Assembly (NCBI GenBank): GCA_964405925.1
Contig: CAYOQG010000001.1
Span: 1 to 64,000, forward strand
Direction of reading: 5' to 3'
Origin: GCA-020344555 sp964405925
Lineage (GTDB): Bacteria; Planctomycetota; Phycisphaerae; UBA1845
Length of the DNA: 64,000 bases
The notes under the pieces were generated by a model. That model was given only the letters and a program-made list of their open reading frames with translations. It was not told where the DNA came from and did not search any database. Shown piece after piece: positions 29,156 to 39,143 of the stretch. The position numbers were made by a program, and so were the translations under genes. Positions within the stretch are counted from its first letter, which is position 1, and each line of letters begins with the position of its first letter.

Positions 29156-30553
29156 ATGCTTCGCTATGCACTTGCGCTTGGCGTGCTGGGTGGCGTTGCC
29201 GCCTATGCACCGACCCATCTGTTGGCAACGTTGGCTGAGGAATCAGAAGCCGCCCGTGCCGCAAATGTCGCGACCATCGGGAGCACCGTGATCTTCGACA
29301 ACGTGGCCCCGAACGGAGGCCTGAATGCTGCTGGTGCGTCTCCCGCTTCCCAAGACGATGCAGCCCTTTCCTATGAGGCGGGTGCAGCCGACGACTTCGT
29401 CCTTCCGCCAAGCCCACAATGCACGTGGGTTGTCACAGGGGTTCGATGGACGGGCGTGTATTGGAGCGGGGAGGCGCCCGGTGCGATCACGGGTTTCAGA
29501 ATCATCGTCTGGCCTGACGACCATGGCATCCCGGCTGGCGGAAGGGCGTCCACACCAGATGTAGCCGAGGCCCTCGCCGTCTATAGCATTCCCGGCAACG
29601 CCCACGAAGCACCGTCCACCGCGGGGGCACTTCAGGCGTATGACTACTGGACCGACCTACCGGAGCCCTTTGAAGCCCGTCCGGGTGTTCGGTATTGGTT
29701 GCAGATTCAGCCAGCCATGACTTCCCCACCACAATGGGGCTGGCACGTCACGCACACCCGGCAAGGCGATGCGCCAGCCTGTTACTTCGATCTGTTGGGA
29801 CTGCTGGCATGGAACCCCATCAGGGACCCGGGTGATCTGGGCTTTCAGCTTCTCGGCGAACCCCACGACATTGCCTGTGATGACGGCGACGCGTGTACAG
29901 AAAACGGTTGCGTTGACGGAGAGTGCGTTTATACACCTGTCACCTGCGATGACGGAAGTGCATGTACTGACGATGCTTGCAATTCAGCCAAGGGTTGTGT
30001 CTACACAGACATCATTTGTGATGACGAAAGCGCATGTACGACTGACACTTGTGATTCGACTATCGGATGCGTCTATACGTCGATCACTTGTGACGATGAT
30101 GATGCGTGCACGGATGACTCATGCAATCCCGCCACAGGCTGCGTCTACGCACCGATCACATGTGATGATGGCGATGCTTGCACCGATGATTCCTGCGACC
30201 GCGACCACGGATGTGTCTACACGCCCGTCGTCTGCGAAGATGGTGATGCGTGTACGGATGACACGTGCGATCCGGCTTCTGGATGTATCTACACTTCGGT
30301 CATCTGTAATGATCAGGACGCATGCACGGTCGATGCGTGCGTCGACGGTGAATGTACATATGCAGCGCCGCCCGACTTCGATGGAGATAAGGACGTAGAC
30401 CTGGACGACTTCCATCTTTTGCACGGTTGCATGGCTGGTACAGTTGGCGGCGATTTGGAGGTTCGGTGCCCATGCACGGATCTTAACGGTGATGGGCGAA
30501 AGGACTTGCTGGACTACGCAGTGTTCCAGTCTGAATTCACTGGCGAGAAATAG
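29156..30553 (+). CDS. Secreted Cys-rich repeat protein with dockerin-like C-terminus
   Basis: 465 residues. Signal peptide MLRYALALGVLGGVAAYAP; ATG 29156 follows GGGGGGA. Residues about 40-235 form a beta-rich domain with AADDFVLPPSPQCTWVVTGV, as in planctomycete surface proteins. Then come seven 23-24-residue Cys repeats (unit CDDGDACTDDSCDxxxGCVY) resembling the Dictyostelium CTDC repeat family. The C-terminus has two Asp-rich calcium-loop-like motifs, DFDGDKDVDLDDFHLLHGC and DLNGDGRKDLLDYAVFQSEF, a dockerin-like ending. The product is extracellular or on the cell surface; the ligand is unknown. The next secreted gene begins 80 bases downstream and is likely in the same operon. Confidence 0.85.
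   Translation: MLRYALALGVLGGVAAYAPTHLLATLAEESEAARAANVATIGSTVIFDNVAPNGGLNAAGASPASQDDAALSYEAGAADDFVLPPSPQCTWVVTGVRWTGVYWSGEAPGAITGFRIIVWPDDHGIPAGGRASTPDVAEALAVYSIPGNAHEAPSTAGALQAYDYWTDLPEPFEARPGVRYWLQIQPAMTSPPQWGWHVTHTRQGDAPACYFDLLGLLAWNPIRDPGDLGFQLLGEPHDIACDDGDACTENGCVDGECVYTPVTCDDGSACTDDACNSAKGCVYTDIICDDESACTTDTCDSTIGCVYTSITCDDDDACTDDSCNPATGCVYAPITCDDGDACTDDSCDRDHGCVYTPVVCEDGDACTDDTCDPASGCIYTSVICNDQDACTVDACVDGECTYAAPPDFDGDKDVDLDDFHLLHGCMAGTVGGDLEVRCPCTDLNGDGRKDLLDYAVFQSEFTGEK
29876..30373 (+). repeat. Seven tandem 69-72-bp units coding Cys-rich repeats
   Basis: Each unit encodes a 23-24-residue module with four cysteines (C-x5-C-x4-C-x4/5-C) and ends in VYTPIT-like text. The middle five units are exactly 24 codons; the first and last lack one residue and use the variant GCVDGEC or ACVDGEC. 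Protein spacing is strict while codons drift, so the array is old and held by selection on the peptide. Confidence 0.85.
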
Positions 30554-30633
30554 ACGGACGCCACGGCATGTATTGCTGCTGGTGACCGATACGCCCGACG
30601 GCCTGTCGGGGCCTCGGAATGGGGGAAAAATCG

Positions 30634-33600
30634 ATGAAATCATTCGAACCTGGCTCACATCGTCCTAACCTGCGCCTCTGGCTGGGATGCGCTACTGCGT
30701 GCCTATGCCTGGGTGTTATTGCCCTTGCCCAGACACTGCCGGGCACCGCATCTCCTGGGAATCCATTCGAGGTGCATGGACTGCTTTACTCGGGTAGTGC
30801 GCCTTCAGGGTTCCCACTGGGAGATGCGTGGGCTCAGGGTGTGTCCTACCTCGGGGTGTTGGATCACGATGGCAATCCCGCTGTCGATGCAACAGGAGTC
30901 CTGTTCCGGGCATCACGACAGGTCGATCCAAACTGGGGGAAGGATGGAGACGGCGTTGATCCGACACTCTTCGCCGGTGGCTATAAGAACTCCGACCTGA
31001 TCGGAGCGACTGACGATCCGTGGGGGTGGAACACCGGAACGGGCGGTCCGCAGAAAAACGATATCACCAATGCGTACTTTCATACGCGCGTAGACCCGGC
31101 AACCGGTGATCGTTGGGTGTTTGTGGGTGCTGAGACCCGTGCGATCAACGGTGATAGTCACGTCGACTTCGAGTTCAATCAAGCGGGGGTCATCATGATC
31201 GGTGATGTGGACGGCGAGCTGATCGGACTTGGACCAGATGGCGGGCGAACAGTCAATGACTTCCTCATCAGCATCGACTTTGAGCAGGGTGGAGAATACC
31301 CCACTGCGAGCGTGCGCTTCTGGGATGGAGGCTCTTTCGAGCTGGTTTCGGCACCTGGGACGATATACAGCGCCGCCAACCTTGTAGACATTCCACATGG
31401 GGCGGACGGAGCCTGGAAGCACTTTACCGATGACGGTGCAGAGACGGACGTTCTCACACGGCTCCAACTGGTGGAAGGTGCAGCCAACCTCTCTGCCCTC
31501 GGGGTGGGCGTTGACCCGTGCGAGACAGACGCGACTTTCATGGTCAAGACCCGTTCATCAGACTCATGGACGGCTGACCTGAAGGATTTTGCGATCGTGC
31601 GCTTCCCACTCGAGCCGCCACCGGAGCTGGAAATGACAACGCCGGAGCTTGTATGCGCAGGTGCCTCGTTCGACGCGACGGTCCACGAACTGACCGGTCT
31701 CCACAATACGACGTTTGAATGGACGATTTCCGGATGTGGGTCGATCGTCACACATCCTACGGCTACGACGGTCACCGTACACGCCGACGTCGCCTGTAAC
31801 TGTGAGATTACGCTCGGTGTCATGGTGACCGGCGGCGAATGTGCCCATGTGGTTAGCAGCCAAGTTACTGTCGCGGTTGATGACAGTGTGTTTCCCACCC
31901 TCAGCAGCGAACCGCCCGACATAACCGTAGAGTGTGACGATGTTCCGCCGGCGGTTGAATTGACCGCAAGCGATGACTGCACTGATCCTGACGTGGAGTT
32001 CAGCGAAACAACAGAGGCCGGGGCTTGCACGGGCAACTCAATCATCGCTCGTACGTGGTCAACCGCCGACGATTGTGAAAATGTGACGTCTCACAGACAG
32101 CTTGTAACTGTAGTGGACACCACGCAGCCAACCCTGAGTGGTGTTCCGGCAGACGCGGGCGTGTCGTGCGATGCCGTCCCTGATCCGGCTGTCGTAACGG
32201 CCTTTGACAACTGCTCCGAAGCCGGTGTCGAGCTATCAGAGTCGATAACGCCCGGTGACTGCGACGGCGCGTACACCATAACGCGAACTTGGACAGCCAC
32301 AGATGAATGTGGCAACGCGTCCACCGAGGCGCAGACCATTAGCGTGTTCGACGACACCGCGCCCGTCCTGGACGGCGTGCCTGCCGATACGCTGGTGGAG
32401 TGTGATGCAATCCCGGGCCCACCAGAAGTCACAGCGAGCGATAACTGCTCAACGGCGGTAGTCCAGCTCGACGAGCTTGCGGAACCCGGCCAGTGTGTTG
32501 GCGAGTCTACGGTCACCCGAACGTGGACGGCTACTGATGACTGTAGCAACCAGGCTTCCCAAGCCCAAGTTATCACGGTTGTCGACACGACCGCGCCGGT
32601 CCTAATCGGTGTCCCTGCCAATGTGACTGTCGAATGCGACGCCATACCGGACCCGCCGGAGGTCGCGGCCACAGATAACTGCTCCGATCCCGTTGTAGAG
32701 CTGATCGAAGAAGTCGAACCTGGGGCAGGTGCGGGGAAGTCCATGATCACGCGTACCTGGGTTGCCACCGATGCCTGTGGAAATCAGACGAGGGAGACGC
32801 AAATCATCACGGTTGTGGACACGACACCACCGCAACTTCAGGGTGTACCAGTTGATATGACCGTCGAGTGTGACAGTGTGCCGGAAGCACCCGTTGTGAC
32901 TGCCACCGATAACTGTGCAAACCCGCCGGTAGGCTTTGCTGAAGACGTTACGCCAGGTGACTGCACTGGCCGCCTTATTATCACTCGGACCTGGACTGCC
33001 ATTGACGATTGCGGCAATCAAGCTACCCAGACACAGACCATCACCGTCGTGGATACCACGCCGCCGGTCTTCGAAAGCATGCCTGTGGACTTCAGTTCCG
33101 AGTGCGATACTGTTCCACTACCTGTAGACGTGACCGCGACAGACAATTGCGCCACAGCTAGTGTTGAACTCGAGGAAGTGACTGAGCCCGGCGATTGTAT
33201 TGGGGCATCGACCATTACCCGCACGTGGACGGCTACAGACGATTGCGGAAACCAGACTAGGCACGTTCAGGTGGTCAGCGTTGTGGACACAACTGCTCCA
33301 GTGCTCAGCGATGATCCCGAAGACATCGTGGTGGAATGTGACTCGGTACCGGCTGCGCGCAGCCTGACCGCTAGTGACAACTGCGACCGTGACGTATCTG
33401 TGAATCCTGGTGAAGAGACGATACCAGGCGACTGCTCTGCAAACTATGACGTGCTACGCACCTGGACGGCAACTGACGACTGTGGGAACGAGTCCGGTGT
33501 GAATCAAATTGTTGCGGTCCTGGACACAACTCCACCGAGCATAAGCCTGCGTCCGAACCACACACAGTACATATGCGACGGTCGGCCGGTCCGCTTCGAC

Positions 33601-34203
33601 GTGACGACGGCGGACAATTGTGTTGAGGCTGAGCTTACGGATAGTGATATCATCATCATAACTGCTGATAGTGGAAGTCTCGTCACAGTGACACCACTAC
33701 CCACTGATGCAGTCACGATCACGGCACCCGGATCTGCCATGATTATGGGATGGTTCACTGCGACGGACGAGTGCAACAACGTGAGCGATCCATTCGAGTT
33801 CAACATCTCCGCGAAGCTTGGCAAGGAGGCCTGCTCGCAGGGGTTCTGGAAGAATAACTCCGAAGACTGGGGTCCGGCGGGCTACAGCCGCGATGACGTG
33901 CTGCTCGAGGCTTTTGGGGTCACAGACTTGTCGTCGCCTGAGATACCTGCGGGCTTTGATCCGGGCCTGACAATGATGCAAGCGCTGCAGAATACGGGCG
34001 GATCGTTCAATCAAACGCTCATACAGGGTGTGGGGGCGTTGCTTAACGCAGCCCACCCTGGGGTCGACTTCCCGCTTCGGGCCGTGGATGTGCAGGCGGC
34101 CATGCAGGCGGCGTTTGCGGGAGAGATCACCTTCGAGGAAGCCCGGGCCTATTTCAACTTCGGCAACGCGGCGGAGGCAGAGTGTGGTTGTCCGATAAGC
34201 TGA
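30634..34203 (+). CDS. Giant secreted protein with seven HYR-like modules and GFWKN C-terminal domain
   Basis: 1189 residues. The signal peptide covers a hydrophobic core LGCATACLCLGVIALAQ. Residues about 40-330 form a beta-rich N-terminal domain (GVLDHDGNPAVDATGVLFR and FNQAGVIMIGDVDGELIGLG). From residue 420, seven 77-79-residue modules follow, each P-x-L-x-x-x-P-x-x-x-x-x-x-C-D ... TDNC ... RTWTATDDCGN ... VVDTT, the pattern of HYR/Ig-like adhesion modules. An eighth is divergent. The C-terminal about 125 residues begin CSQGFWKNN, a domain repeatedly found at the end of such proteins. ATG 30634 follows GGGGGAAA; ATG 30619 is an alternative. A surface or matrix role is likely. Confidence 0.85.
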   Translation: MKSFEPGSHRPNLRLWLGCATACLCLGVIALAQTLPGTASPGNPFEVHGLLYSGSAPSGFPLGDAWAQGVSYLGVLDHDGNPAVDATGVLFRASRQVDPNWGKDGDGVDPTLFAGGYKNSDLIGATDDPWGWNTGTGGPQKNDITNAYFHTRVDPATGDRWVFVGAETRAINGDSHVDFEFNQAGVIMIGDVDGELIGLGPDGGRTVNDFLISIDFEQGGEYPTASVRFWDGGSFELVSAPGTIYSAANLVDIPHGADGAWKHFTDDGAETDVLTRLQLVEGAANLSALGVGVDPCETDATFMVKTRSSDSWTADLKDFAIVRFPLEPPPELEMTTPELVCAGASFDATVHELTGLHNTTFEWTISGCGSIVTHPTATTVTVHADVACNCEITLGVMVTGGECAHVVSSQVTVAVDDSVFPTLSSEPPDITVECDDVPPAVELTASDDCTDPDVEFSETTEAGACTGNSIIARTWSTADDCENVTSHRQLVTVVDTTQPTLSGVPADAGVSCDAVPDPAVVTAFDNCSEAGVELSESITPGDCDGAYTITRTWTATDECGNASTEAQTISVFDDTAPVLDGVPADTLVECDAIPGPPEVTASDNCSTAVVQLDELAEPGQCVGESTVTRTWTATDDCSNQASQAQVITVVDTTAPVLIGVPANVTVECDAIPDPPEVAATDNCSDPVVELIEEVEPGAGAGKSMITRTWVATDACGNQTRETQIITVVDTTPPQLQGVPVDMTVECDSVPEAPVVTATDNCANPPVGFAEDVTPGDCTGRLIITRTWTAIDDCGNQATQTQTITVVDTTPPVFESMPVDFSSECDTVPLPVDVTATDNCATASVELEEVTEPGDCIGASTITRTWTATDDCGNQTRHVQVVSVVDTTAPVLSDDPEDIVVECDSVPAARSLTASDNCDRDVSVNPGEETIPGDCSANYDVLRTWTATDDCGNESGVNQIVAVLDTTPPSISLRPNHTQYICDGRPVRFDVTTADNCVEAELTDSDIIIITADSGSLVTVTPLPTDAVTITAPGSAMIMGWFTATDECNNVSDPFEFNISAKLGKEACSQGFWKNNSEDWGPAGYSRDDVLLEAFGVTDLSSPEIPAGFDPGLTMMQALQNTGGSFNQTLIQGVGALLNAAHPGVDFPLRAVDVQAAMQAAFAGEITFEEARAYFNFGNAAEAECGCPIS
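31891..33534 (+). repeat. Seven tandem about 235-bp units coding HYR-like modules
   Basis: Seven consecutive modules of 77-79 codons, each beginning near PVLxGVPADxxVECD and ending in VVDTTAP. Four cysteines per module are regular except in the fourth, where the usual P-G-D/Q-C is replaced by PGAGAGKS, so one cysteine is missing. Confidence 0.8.
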
Positions 34204-34239
34204 CGCGTTGTGGCAGTTTCCTAGACCGCGCAGCAGCAG

Positions 34240-34275
34240 CCCCCTTCCCTCCCTTGCCAAAGGGGGAGAAGGGGG
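34240..34275. terminator. Strong GC hairpin between convergent genes
   Basis: CCCCCTTCCCTCCC (from 34240) can pair with GGGGGAGAAGGGGG (to 34275) around a short TTGCCAA-type loop. It lies 36 bases after the HYR-like gene stop and 30 bases before the stop of the opposing metalloprotease, a position suiting a bidirectional transcription end. There is no long T-run on either strand. Confidence 0.55.
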
Positions 34276-34305
34276 CATTAAGTGACATAAGACGATGGCC
34301 CCGTC

Positions 34306-37300
34306 TTAGAATCCGCCGTATTCGTCGAGCTCCGGTTTCAGGATCCGCTCGATGCGCGACTTGCAGGACGCCAGGTGCGACTCCGAGGCAAAGTCAAGCT
34401 TGCCGGTATCCAAAACCTTCACGATTCTTTGGTTAAGCTGCCGCAAGCAGTTCTGCAACATCGCGTGCAGGTCGGGTGACACCACCACGCCGGGCCTGGT
34501 CCGCACCAGCGGCTCCATGAGATTCAGGTACTCGCGTTGGAGCGACCTTCGGACACTCGAGATCGCCGGCGACGAATCGGTCCATGCACCCTTACCGACC
34601 TTGCTCGCATTGATCGAATCACCCCAGCAAGCCTCCTGCAAGCTCTGCAGATACTCCGCCACCGTGAACTTGTCGTCCGCCGTGGTTTTCATCTCCGCGT
34701 TGTGAATGCGGGTCAGCGTACCGGGGAACAGTCGATCCATGAGGTTGTACCATTGCAGCACGGAGATCAGACGATAAACCGGGAAGTCGATTGAGAAGCT
34801 GACCTCCATACCCTCATGCCACCAGCGCGGCGCCATCAGGCGGTTCAGGAGTTCGGGTGGGAACGAGAAGAACTCGTCCTGATACAGATGGTCGGCAATG
34901 AACTTCAGCGACCGCCGCTGAAGGTCGGGGTCCACCAGTTCCAGCGGCATCGCGGCATCCGAATCACCCCGGTGGCTCCGATTCATATATTGGCCGCCGA
35001 TGTAACGACCGACATAGTCCAGAACAAAGGCCTTCTCCACAATCAAGGTGATGAACGCCGACCGCAGGTGATACCAGCTTTCGCCATCCTTGACACCCCA
35101 ATCGAGGATGTTGTCCATTCGCTTGTCGACGACCTCCATCCTCGCATTGGCCCACTCGATCGGATCACTGGCCATGTCAAAACGGTTGCTGCGCGGGTCA
35201 AGGCCCAGAGCCGTCGTATCCTCGTCCGTGGCGTAGGCCAATTCGGGTTCCGACGCCCGTGAGGCAATCGCGTGGAGCATCTTCTTCTCAGCCGCGTCGG
35301 GACCGGTAAATGTTGGACCCGATGGTTTCTTCTCCGGCTTGTCAGAGGTGGCGGCCTCCGCCATCATCGCCTCGGCGGCACCCGACTCGATTATCTTCCT
35401 GACCTCGGGTGGGAGCTTATCGAGGACCTCCTGGGGGATCTTCTCCAGCGGATTCTCTTTGGCGGCAGCCTCCCCGCCTTCGGCGTGCTCCTCCGATTCT
35501 TTCTCCTCTTCCTCCTTGCCTTCCTTCTCCTGTGGTTTGTAGGACCCGTCGGCGGGACGGTAGCCGTACTCGATCGCCCAGTAGTCCCATGGTCCGAGGG
35601 TTGGAGTAATGAAATGCCCCTCTGTGGCATTTTCTGCAAAGAAGAGGACAGGGTTATAATCCATAAAGGATCCGACGAGGGCTTCACCCGTTGCCCGACG
35701 CTTTTTGATCTCTTCAAGGGTATAGATCGAGCTGGCTTTGAAGTTGTGCCGCAGACCGAGGGTGTGGCCGACCTCGTGGGCGACGACCTCCTTGATTGTG
35801 TCGTAGAGGAAGCGATCGATCACCTCCGGCGGCTGGTCTGTGAGCATGGTGTGGGCGACGGCCATTTGGTGTTTCATGCCCTCGGCGTAGTCGCAACCGA
35901 CGTACCCCCGGTCGCGCATCCGCTGACGCATTTTTTCTCGAAGGGCCGGGTCATGGTTATGACCGAAGGAGAAGGTCTCCCAGTCGTGCTGGGGTCGCTT
36001 CCACTGCGGGTGCTTTTCCAAGAACTCACGCATGACCGGATCGTTCAGCTTCGTGGCCATGGCTGCGGGCGGGAGCATCCGCTCCGCCTCCTGCTGGAAA
36101 ACCCGCACCATGGAGTCGTCGAAGATGATGTCGGCGTCGTAGATTTCTCCGGTGAAAGGATTGGACCGGTGTGGTCCCATGGCGAAGCTGGCGCCGGTCA
36201 CGATCCAGCGGAAGAAGCTGTAACGCATGTCCTCTGGATCGAGATCCTTCCACTCGTTGTCGTCGGTCTGCTGCCGGACCTCGACGGCGTTGACGAAGCC
36301 AACTTTCTCGAATGCTTTGTTCCATTCGAGGATGCCGTCGCGAACCGCCTTGCGGAACTTCACCGGGACGGTCTTCTCGATGTAAAAGATGATCGGCTGC
36401 TTCGGCTCACACTTGGGCAGGCTGGGATCGCGCTTCTCCAGGTTCCAGCGGTCGATGTAGCGATTGAAGATGTCGCGCTCGTCAACGGGTTTTGACCAGT
36501 CCTGATTCGTGGTCAAGAAGTACCCCACGCGGTCGTCGGCGATGCGGGGCTTGTAGCCCGTTTTGGGGAGCTTCCAGAAGCTGAAATGCACCTGCTTCTT
36601 CTCATACGACCCGGGCGGCGACATTTGCCGCATGGCAAGCTCGACGCCGATCTCGACGTTGAGTTCGAAAGCTTTCTTCTTGATCCACTTGCTGAGGGAT
36701 GCGTTGACCGACCCTCCACCAGGCCCGCCACCGAACGGCATGGCGGCCATCCAGGCGATGTCGGCGAAGTTGGACTTGAGCATTCCCTCGAGGTCAATCA
36801 CGGGGTCGCCCTGGGGCGCCTTGGTGACGATGGGGACAGCCACTCGAATCCGATCAGGATAGGTTCGGCGCACCACGTCGCTGACCGTATCCTTGTCGTT
36901 GGCCACGAAGCCCGTTTCCGGCTCGATGAGAAGCAGTTGCTTATCCAGCGTCTCCCATCGAACGACGCGCTCCTCGAGGGGGAAGCCGGTAAAGAACCCG
37001 CCGCCGGAGAAGCTGACCGACAGCATGAAGTTCTCGCCCAAGAAGCCCTTTGGGATCTGGCACAGCAGCTTTTCGCTGTCCTTACCTTTGGCGCCGGCGG
37101 GGTAGGACCATAGGGTAAAGAGACCCTTCTGTGCCTCCATGTCCTTGGTGACATCCTCGAACTTGGGGAACTCGGGTTTGTCTTCGGGCCCGTTGGGCCC
37201 CTTCCCTTGAGCCATCTTGATCATTTCGGACATATCCAGCGCTTGATCGCCCGACGGCGGACCCGCCTCTGAGCTCATCCAGGCCAGCGAGACCGCCACA

Positions 37301-37326
37301 CAGCAGGTGGAAATGCGGCGAAGCAT
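34306..37326 (-). CDS. Large exported zinc metalloprotease (HEXXHXXGXXH)
   Basis: 1006 residues. Signal peptide MLRRISTCCVAVSLAWMSSEA. The zinc motif is H517-EVGHTLGLR-H527, a metzincin-type site. GSFMDYNPVLF about 40 residues on fits the Met-turn. The N-terminal half holds conserved-looking VIDLEGMLKSNF and IVTGASFAMGPHRSNPFTGE. This architecture matches the uncharacterised planctomycete/Bacteroidetes zinc-dependent proteases that carry a DUF5117-like N-terminal and a DUF4953-like catalytic part. A low-complexity Glu/Lys-rich insert follows the catalytic region (about 590-665, EEKESEEHAEGGEAAAK). AGGAGG precedes ATG 37326. It probably acts in the periplasm or outside the cell; the substrate is unknown. 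Confidence 0.9.
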   Translation of the reverse strand: MLRRISTCCVAVSLAWMSSEAGPPSGDQALDMSEMIKMAQGKGPNGPEDKPEFPKFEDVTKDMEAQKGLFTLWSYPAGAKGKDSEKLLCQIPKGFLGENFMLSVSFSGGGFFTGFPLEERVVRWETLDKQLLLIEPETGFVANDKDTVSDVVRRTYPDRIRVAVPIVTKAPQGDPVIDLEGMLKSNFADIAWMAAMPFGGGPGGGSVNASLSKWIKKKAFELNVEIGVELAMRQMSPPGSYEKKQVHFSFWKLPKTGYKPRIADDRVGYFLTTNQDWSKPVDERDIFNRYIDRWNLEKRDPSLPKCEPKQPIIFYIEKTVPVKFRKAVRDGILEWNKAFEKVGFVNAVEVRQQTDDNEWKDLDPEDMRYSFFRWIVTGASFAMGPHRSNPFTGEIYDADIIFDDSMVRVFQQEAERMLPPAAMATKLNDPVMREFLEKHPQWKRPQHDWETFSFGHNHDPALREKMRQRMRDRGYVGCDYAEGMKHQMAVAHTMLTDQPPEVIDRFLYDTIKEVVAHEVGHTLGLRHNFKASSIYTLEEIKKRRATGEALVGSFMDYNPVLFFAENATEGHFITPTLGPWDYWAIEYGYRPADGSYKPQEKEGKEEEEKESEEHAEGGEAAAKENPLEKIPQEVLDKLPPEVRKIIESGAAEAMMAEAATSDKPEKKPSGPTFTGPDAAEKKMLHAIASRASEPELAYATDEDTTALGLDPRSNRFDMASDPIEWANARMEVVDKRMDNILDWGVKDGESWYHLRSAFITLIVEKAFVLDYVGRYIGGQYMNRSHRGDSDAAMPLELVDPDLQRRSLKFIADHLYQDEFFSFPPELLNRLMAPRWWHEGMEVSFSIDFPVYRLISVLQWYNLMDRLFPGTLTRIHNAEMKTTADDKFTVAEYLQSLQEACWGDSINASKVGKGAWTDSSPAISSVRRSLQREYLNLMEPLVRTRPGVVVSPDLHAMLQNCLRQLNQRIVKVLDTGKLDFASESHLASCKSRIERILKPELDEYGGF

Positions 37327-38089
37327 GTGTTACCTCCTCTTCTTTTCTATGAATGCAACCGCCGGTGACGCCCCAAGACACCACTTCTTTGAGCGCCAAC
37401 ATGGCGACACTTTTGGGAAACCACTGTTGAAATTCGACGAGTTCGACCCTCAGTAACAAGCCCGGCCTATCAGGATACCTCTATGACCAAGCGGCGAAAA
37501 CCAGCTGCCCGCGGCAAAGCTGTAAGTTTCGGTCAGGACTTGTCACGGTCATCGATCGACTTTCGAGTCTGTGGCACCTTCGATGCACGTCGCTCCAATG
37601 ACAACATGTAGGCCTGTGCTCACGTTGTCCAACGGCCGGTCCACCGAACGGGGGTCACCCCAACGAGGCAAAGCACCACTCTTGCAGTTCGAAGCCGCGG
37701 CGTACGGCACGCCTGCGGACCGCGCGAACGCTCTTGCCGGTCGCTCGTTCCAGCGGCGCTTGTTCGGTATCGGCGCGAGGCAAGGCTGAGCATCAGACGT
37801 AGCATCGCCTGCAGAAGCGTCAAGAAACCAACCGCTTGCCACGCGGCTCCCGATGGGTCCGCTTTCCCAGTATTGATGCGACCGCTGGATTCGCCACCAT
37901 GGTTGGCAAACCGTGTTGCCAGGGCTGATGTGCCTAGCATCAGCTATCGATTCATACTCTGTGGTTCGACACGATTCTCGCCGACGACAGTAGCACGTAC
38001 GAAGCGTGTGCGATATGCTTCCTGCGTGTTTGGGCTGAGCCGGCTGATGTCGGCCGGCATGTTCAACGTATACGAGTGGGAGAAAAACG
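37327..38089. other. Intergenic region between divergent genes
   Basis: 763 bases. The long minus-strand frame over 37549-38370 overlaps the real lipoprotein gene at 38090 and has no motif or start signal, so it is not called. GCCGGC is repeated inverted around 38040-38060, directly before the lipoprotein leader. No promoter was assigned with confidence. Confidence 0.4.
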
Positions 38090-38644
38090 ATGACTGGACG
38101 GACAAAGTACCTTTGGGTTATGGTCGGCGCGGTTACAGTGGCCACATGGCAGCTCAGTGGTTGCAGTTTGGCGCCCCTGATCCCCATCGATGTGCCTCTC
38201 AGCGCGAGTCTGGCTGAGTTCAGCGTACAGGGTGGCGCAGCCGCCAAGAGCAGCGGAACCGCCTCATTCGAAACCGGGGGAATCTCCGTCGGCCGGGGAA
38301 CGATTGAGCTTGATCCGAGTGTCATTACTGTTACACCAGCGAACGGTGCAGGGAGCAAGGGCCGCCTCAACTACCAGGAAACGAGCACGCTCACCATTAC
38401 CGTCTGGATTGCCCCGATCGATGACGCGGACACGGTCTGTGACACAGGGGAGCAGTACGGACCGTTCGATGTTACCCTGGATGAGAATTACGTGCCGGTG
38501 TCGATCAGCCCCTCGAGCGTTACGTTGTCACAGACGACGCTGGACCTGCTAAACGCGGGTCAGTTCAGCCTGTGCATCGAGGTAGCCTCACCGATCGACG
38601 GAACCGTGACCATCGCCAGCCTGACGCTCAACCTCGGACTGTAA
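38090..38644 (+). CDS. Small lipoprotein of unknown function
   Basis: 184 residues. The signal peptide MTGRTKYLWVMVGAVTVATW ends in the lipobox QLSGC, so the mature protein is predicted to be lipid-anchored. The mature part is beta-rich (SGTASFETGGISVGRGTIEL, TSTLTITVWIAPIDDADTV, VSISPSSVTLSQTTL), suggesting a beta-sandwich. Two cysteines (DTVCDTGE and FSLCIEV) could pair. GGGAGAA lies before ATG 38090. No close family is recognised. It stands alone, followed 17 bases after the stop by dispersed repeat A. Confidence 0.75.
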   Translation: MTGRTKYLWVMVGAVTVATWQLSGCSLAPLIPIDVPLSASLAEFSVQGGAAAKSSGTASFETGGISVGRGTIELDPSVITVTPANGAGSKGRLNYQETSTLTITVWIAPIDDADTVCDTGEQYGPFDVTLDENYVPVSISPSSVTLSQTTLDLLNAGQFSLCIEVASPIDGTVTIASLTLNLGL

Positions 38645-39143
38645 CGGCCCGAAAGTCCGGTAAGAACTCGCTGGCGCGCATTCGTGCGAGCCGCGGGCCG
38701 GCAGCCCGCGCGGCGGCCACGGTCGGGACAAGCTCCGTGATCCGTACAGAGGCAAGGGCTGACGCTGCGCTGAGAAGGGCGGGGTCCGTCGTTTTGGAGG
38801 CGGCAAGAGCAAGACAGGCACGACGAACCCGGCCCAGGGGCGAGAGTCACGGCGAGATAGGGTTTTTGTGCTTGAGTCGGGTGGGTGGGCTGAGTACGAT
38901 CGCAGGTTGACGTTTGATAACTGGGAAATGTTGGCGTAAACGTTTGTCGTCTCAGGGCCTGTGGCTGCCGGCTTTATCGCTGTGAAAGATGCGTCCAGGC
39001 ACGCATTCCGACCTTGGCTGGGTCTTCTGGTGGCACCGGCTGGGCCGACCGGTAGCAGTAGGACATGATTGTCTGCGGAAACGTGTTGGATGCCCTAGCA
39101 CAATTTCCACAGAATGTGACACAACCCCGAATAGGACGAACAC
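38645..39143. other. Intergenic region containing dispersed repeat A, copy 1
   Basis: About 500 bases with no gene. The only structured part is the repeat at 38661-38733. The last 60 bases before the next lipoprotein are noticeably more AT-rich and probably hold its promoter. Confidence 0.4.
38661..38733 (+). repeat. Dispersed repeat A, copy 1
   Basis: A 73-base stretch that aligns without gaps to 40051-40123 with 63 identical positions by my count. Its centre is nearly palindromic (GCCGCGGGC ... GCCCGCGCGGC). It begins 17 bases after a lipoprotein stop codon. Confidence 0.75.

Noticed and set aside
29876..30373. Regular 72-bp repeats considered as a CRISPR array
   Set aside because: They are contiguous, have no spacers and code for a Cys-rich repeat in one open frame.
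37549..38370. 273-codon minus-strand open frame
   Set aside because: It runs across the start of a clear lipoprotein gene on the other strand and shows no protein-family features.
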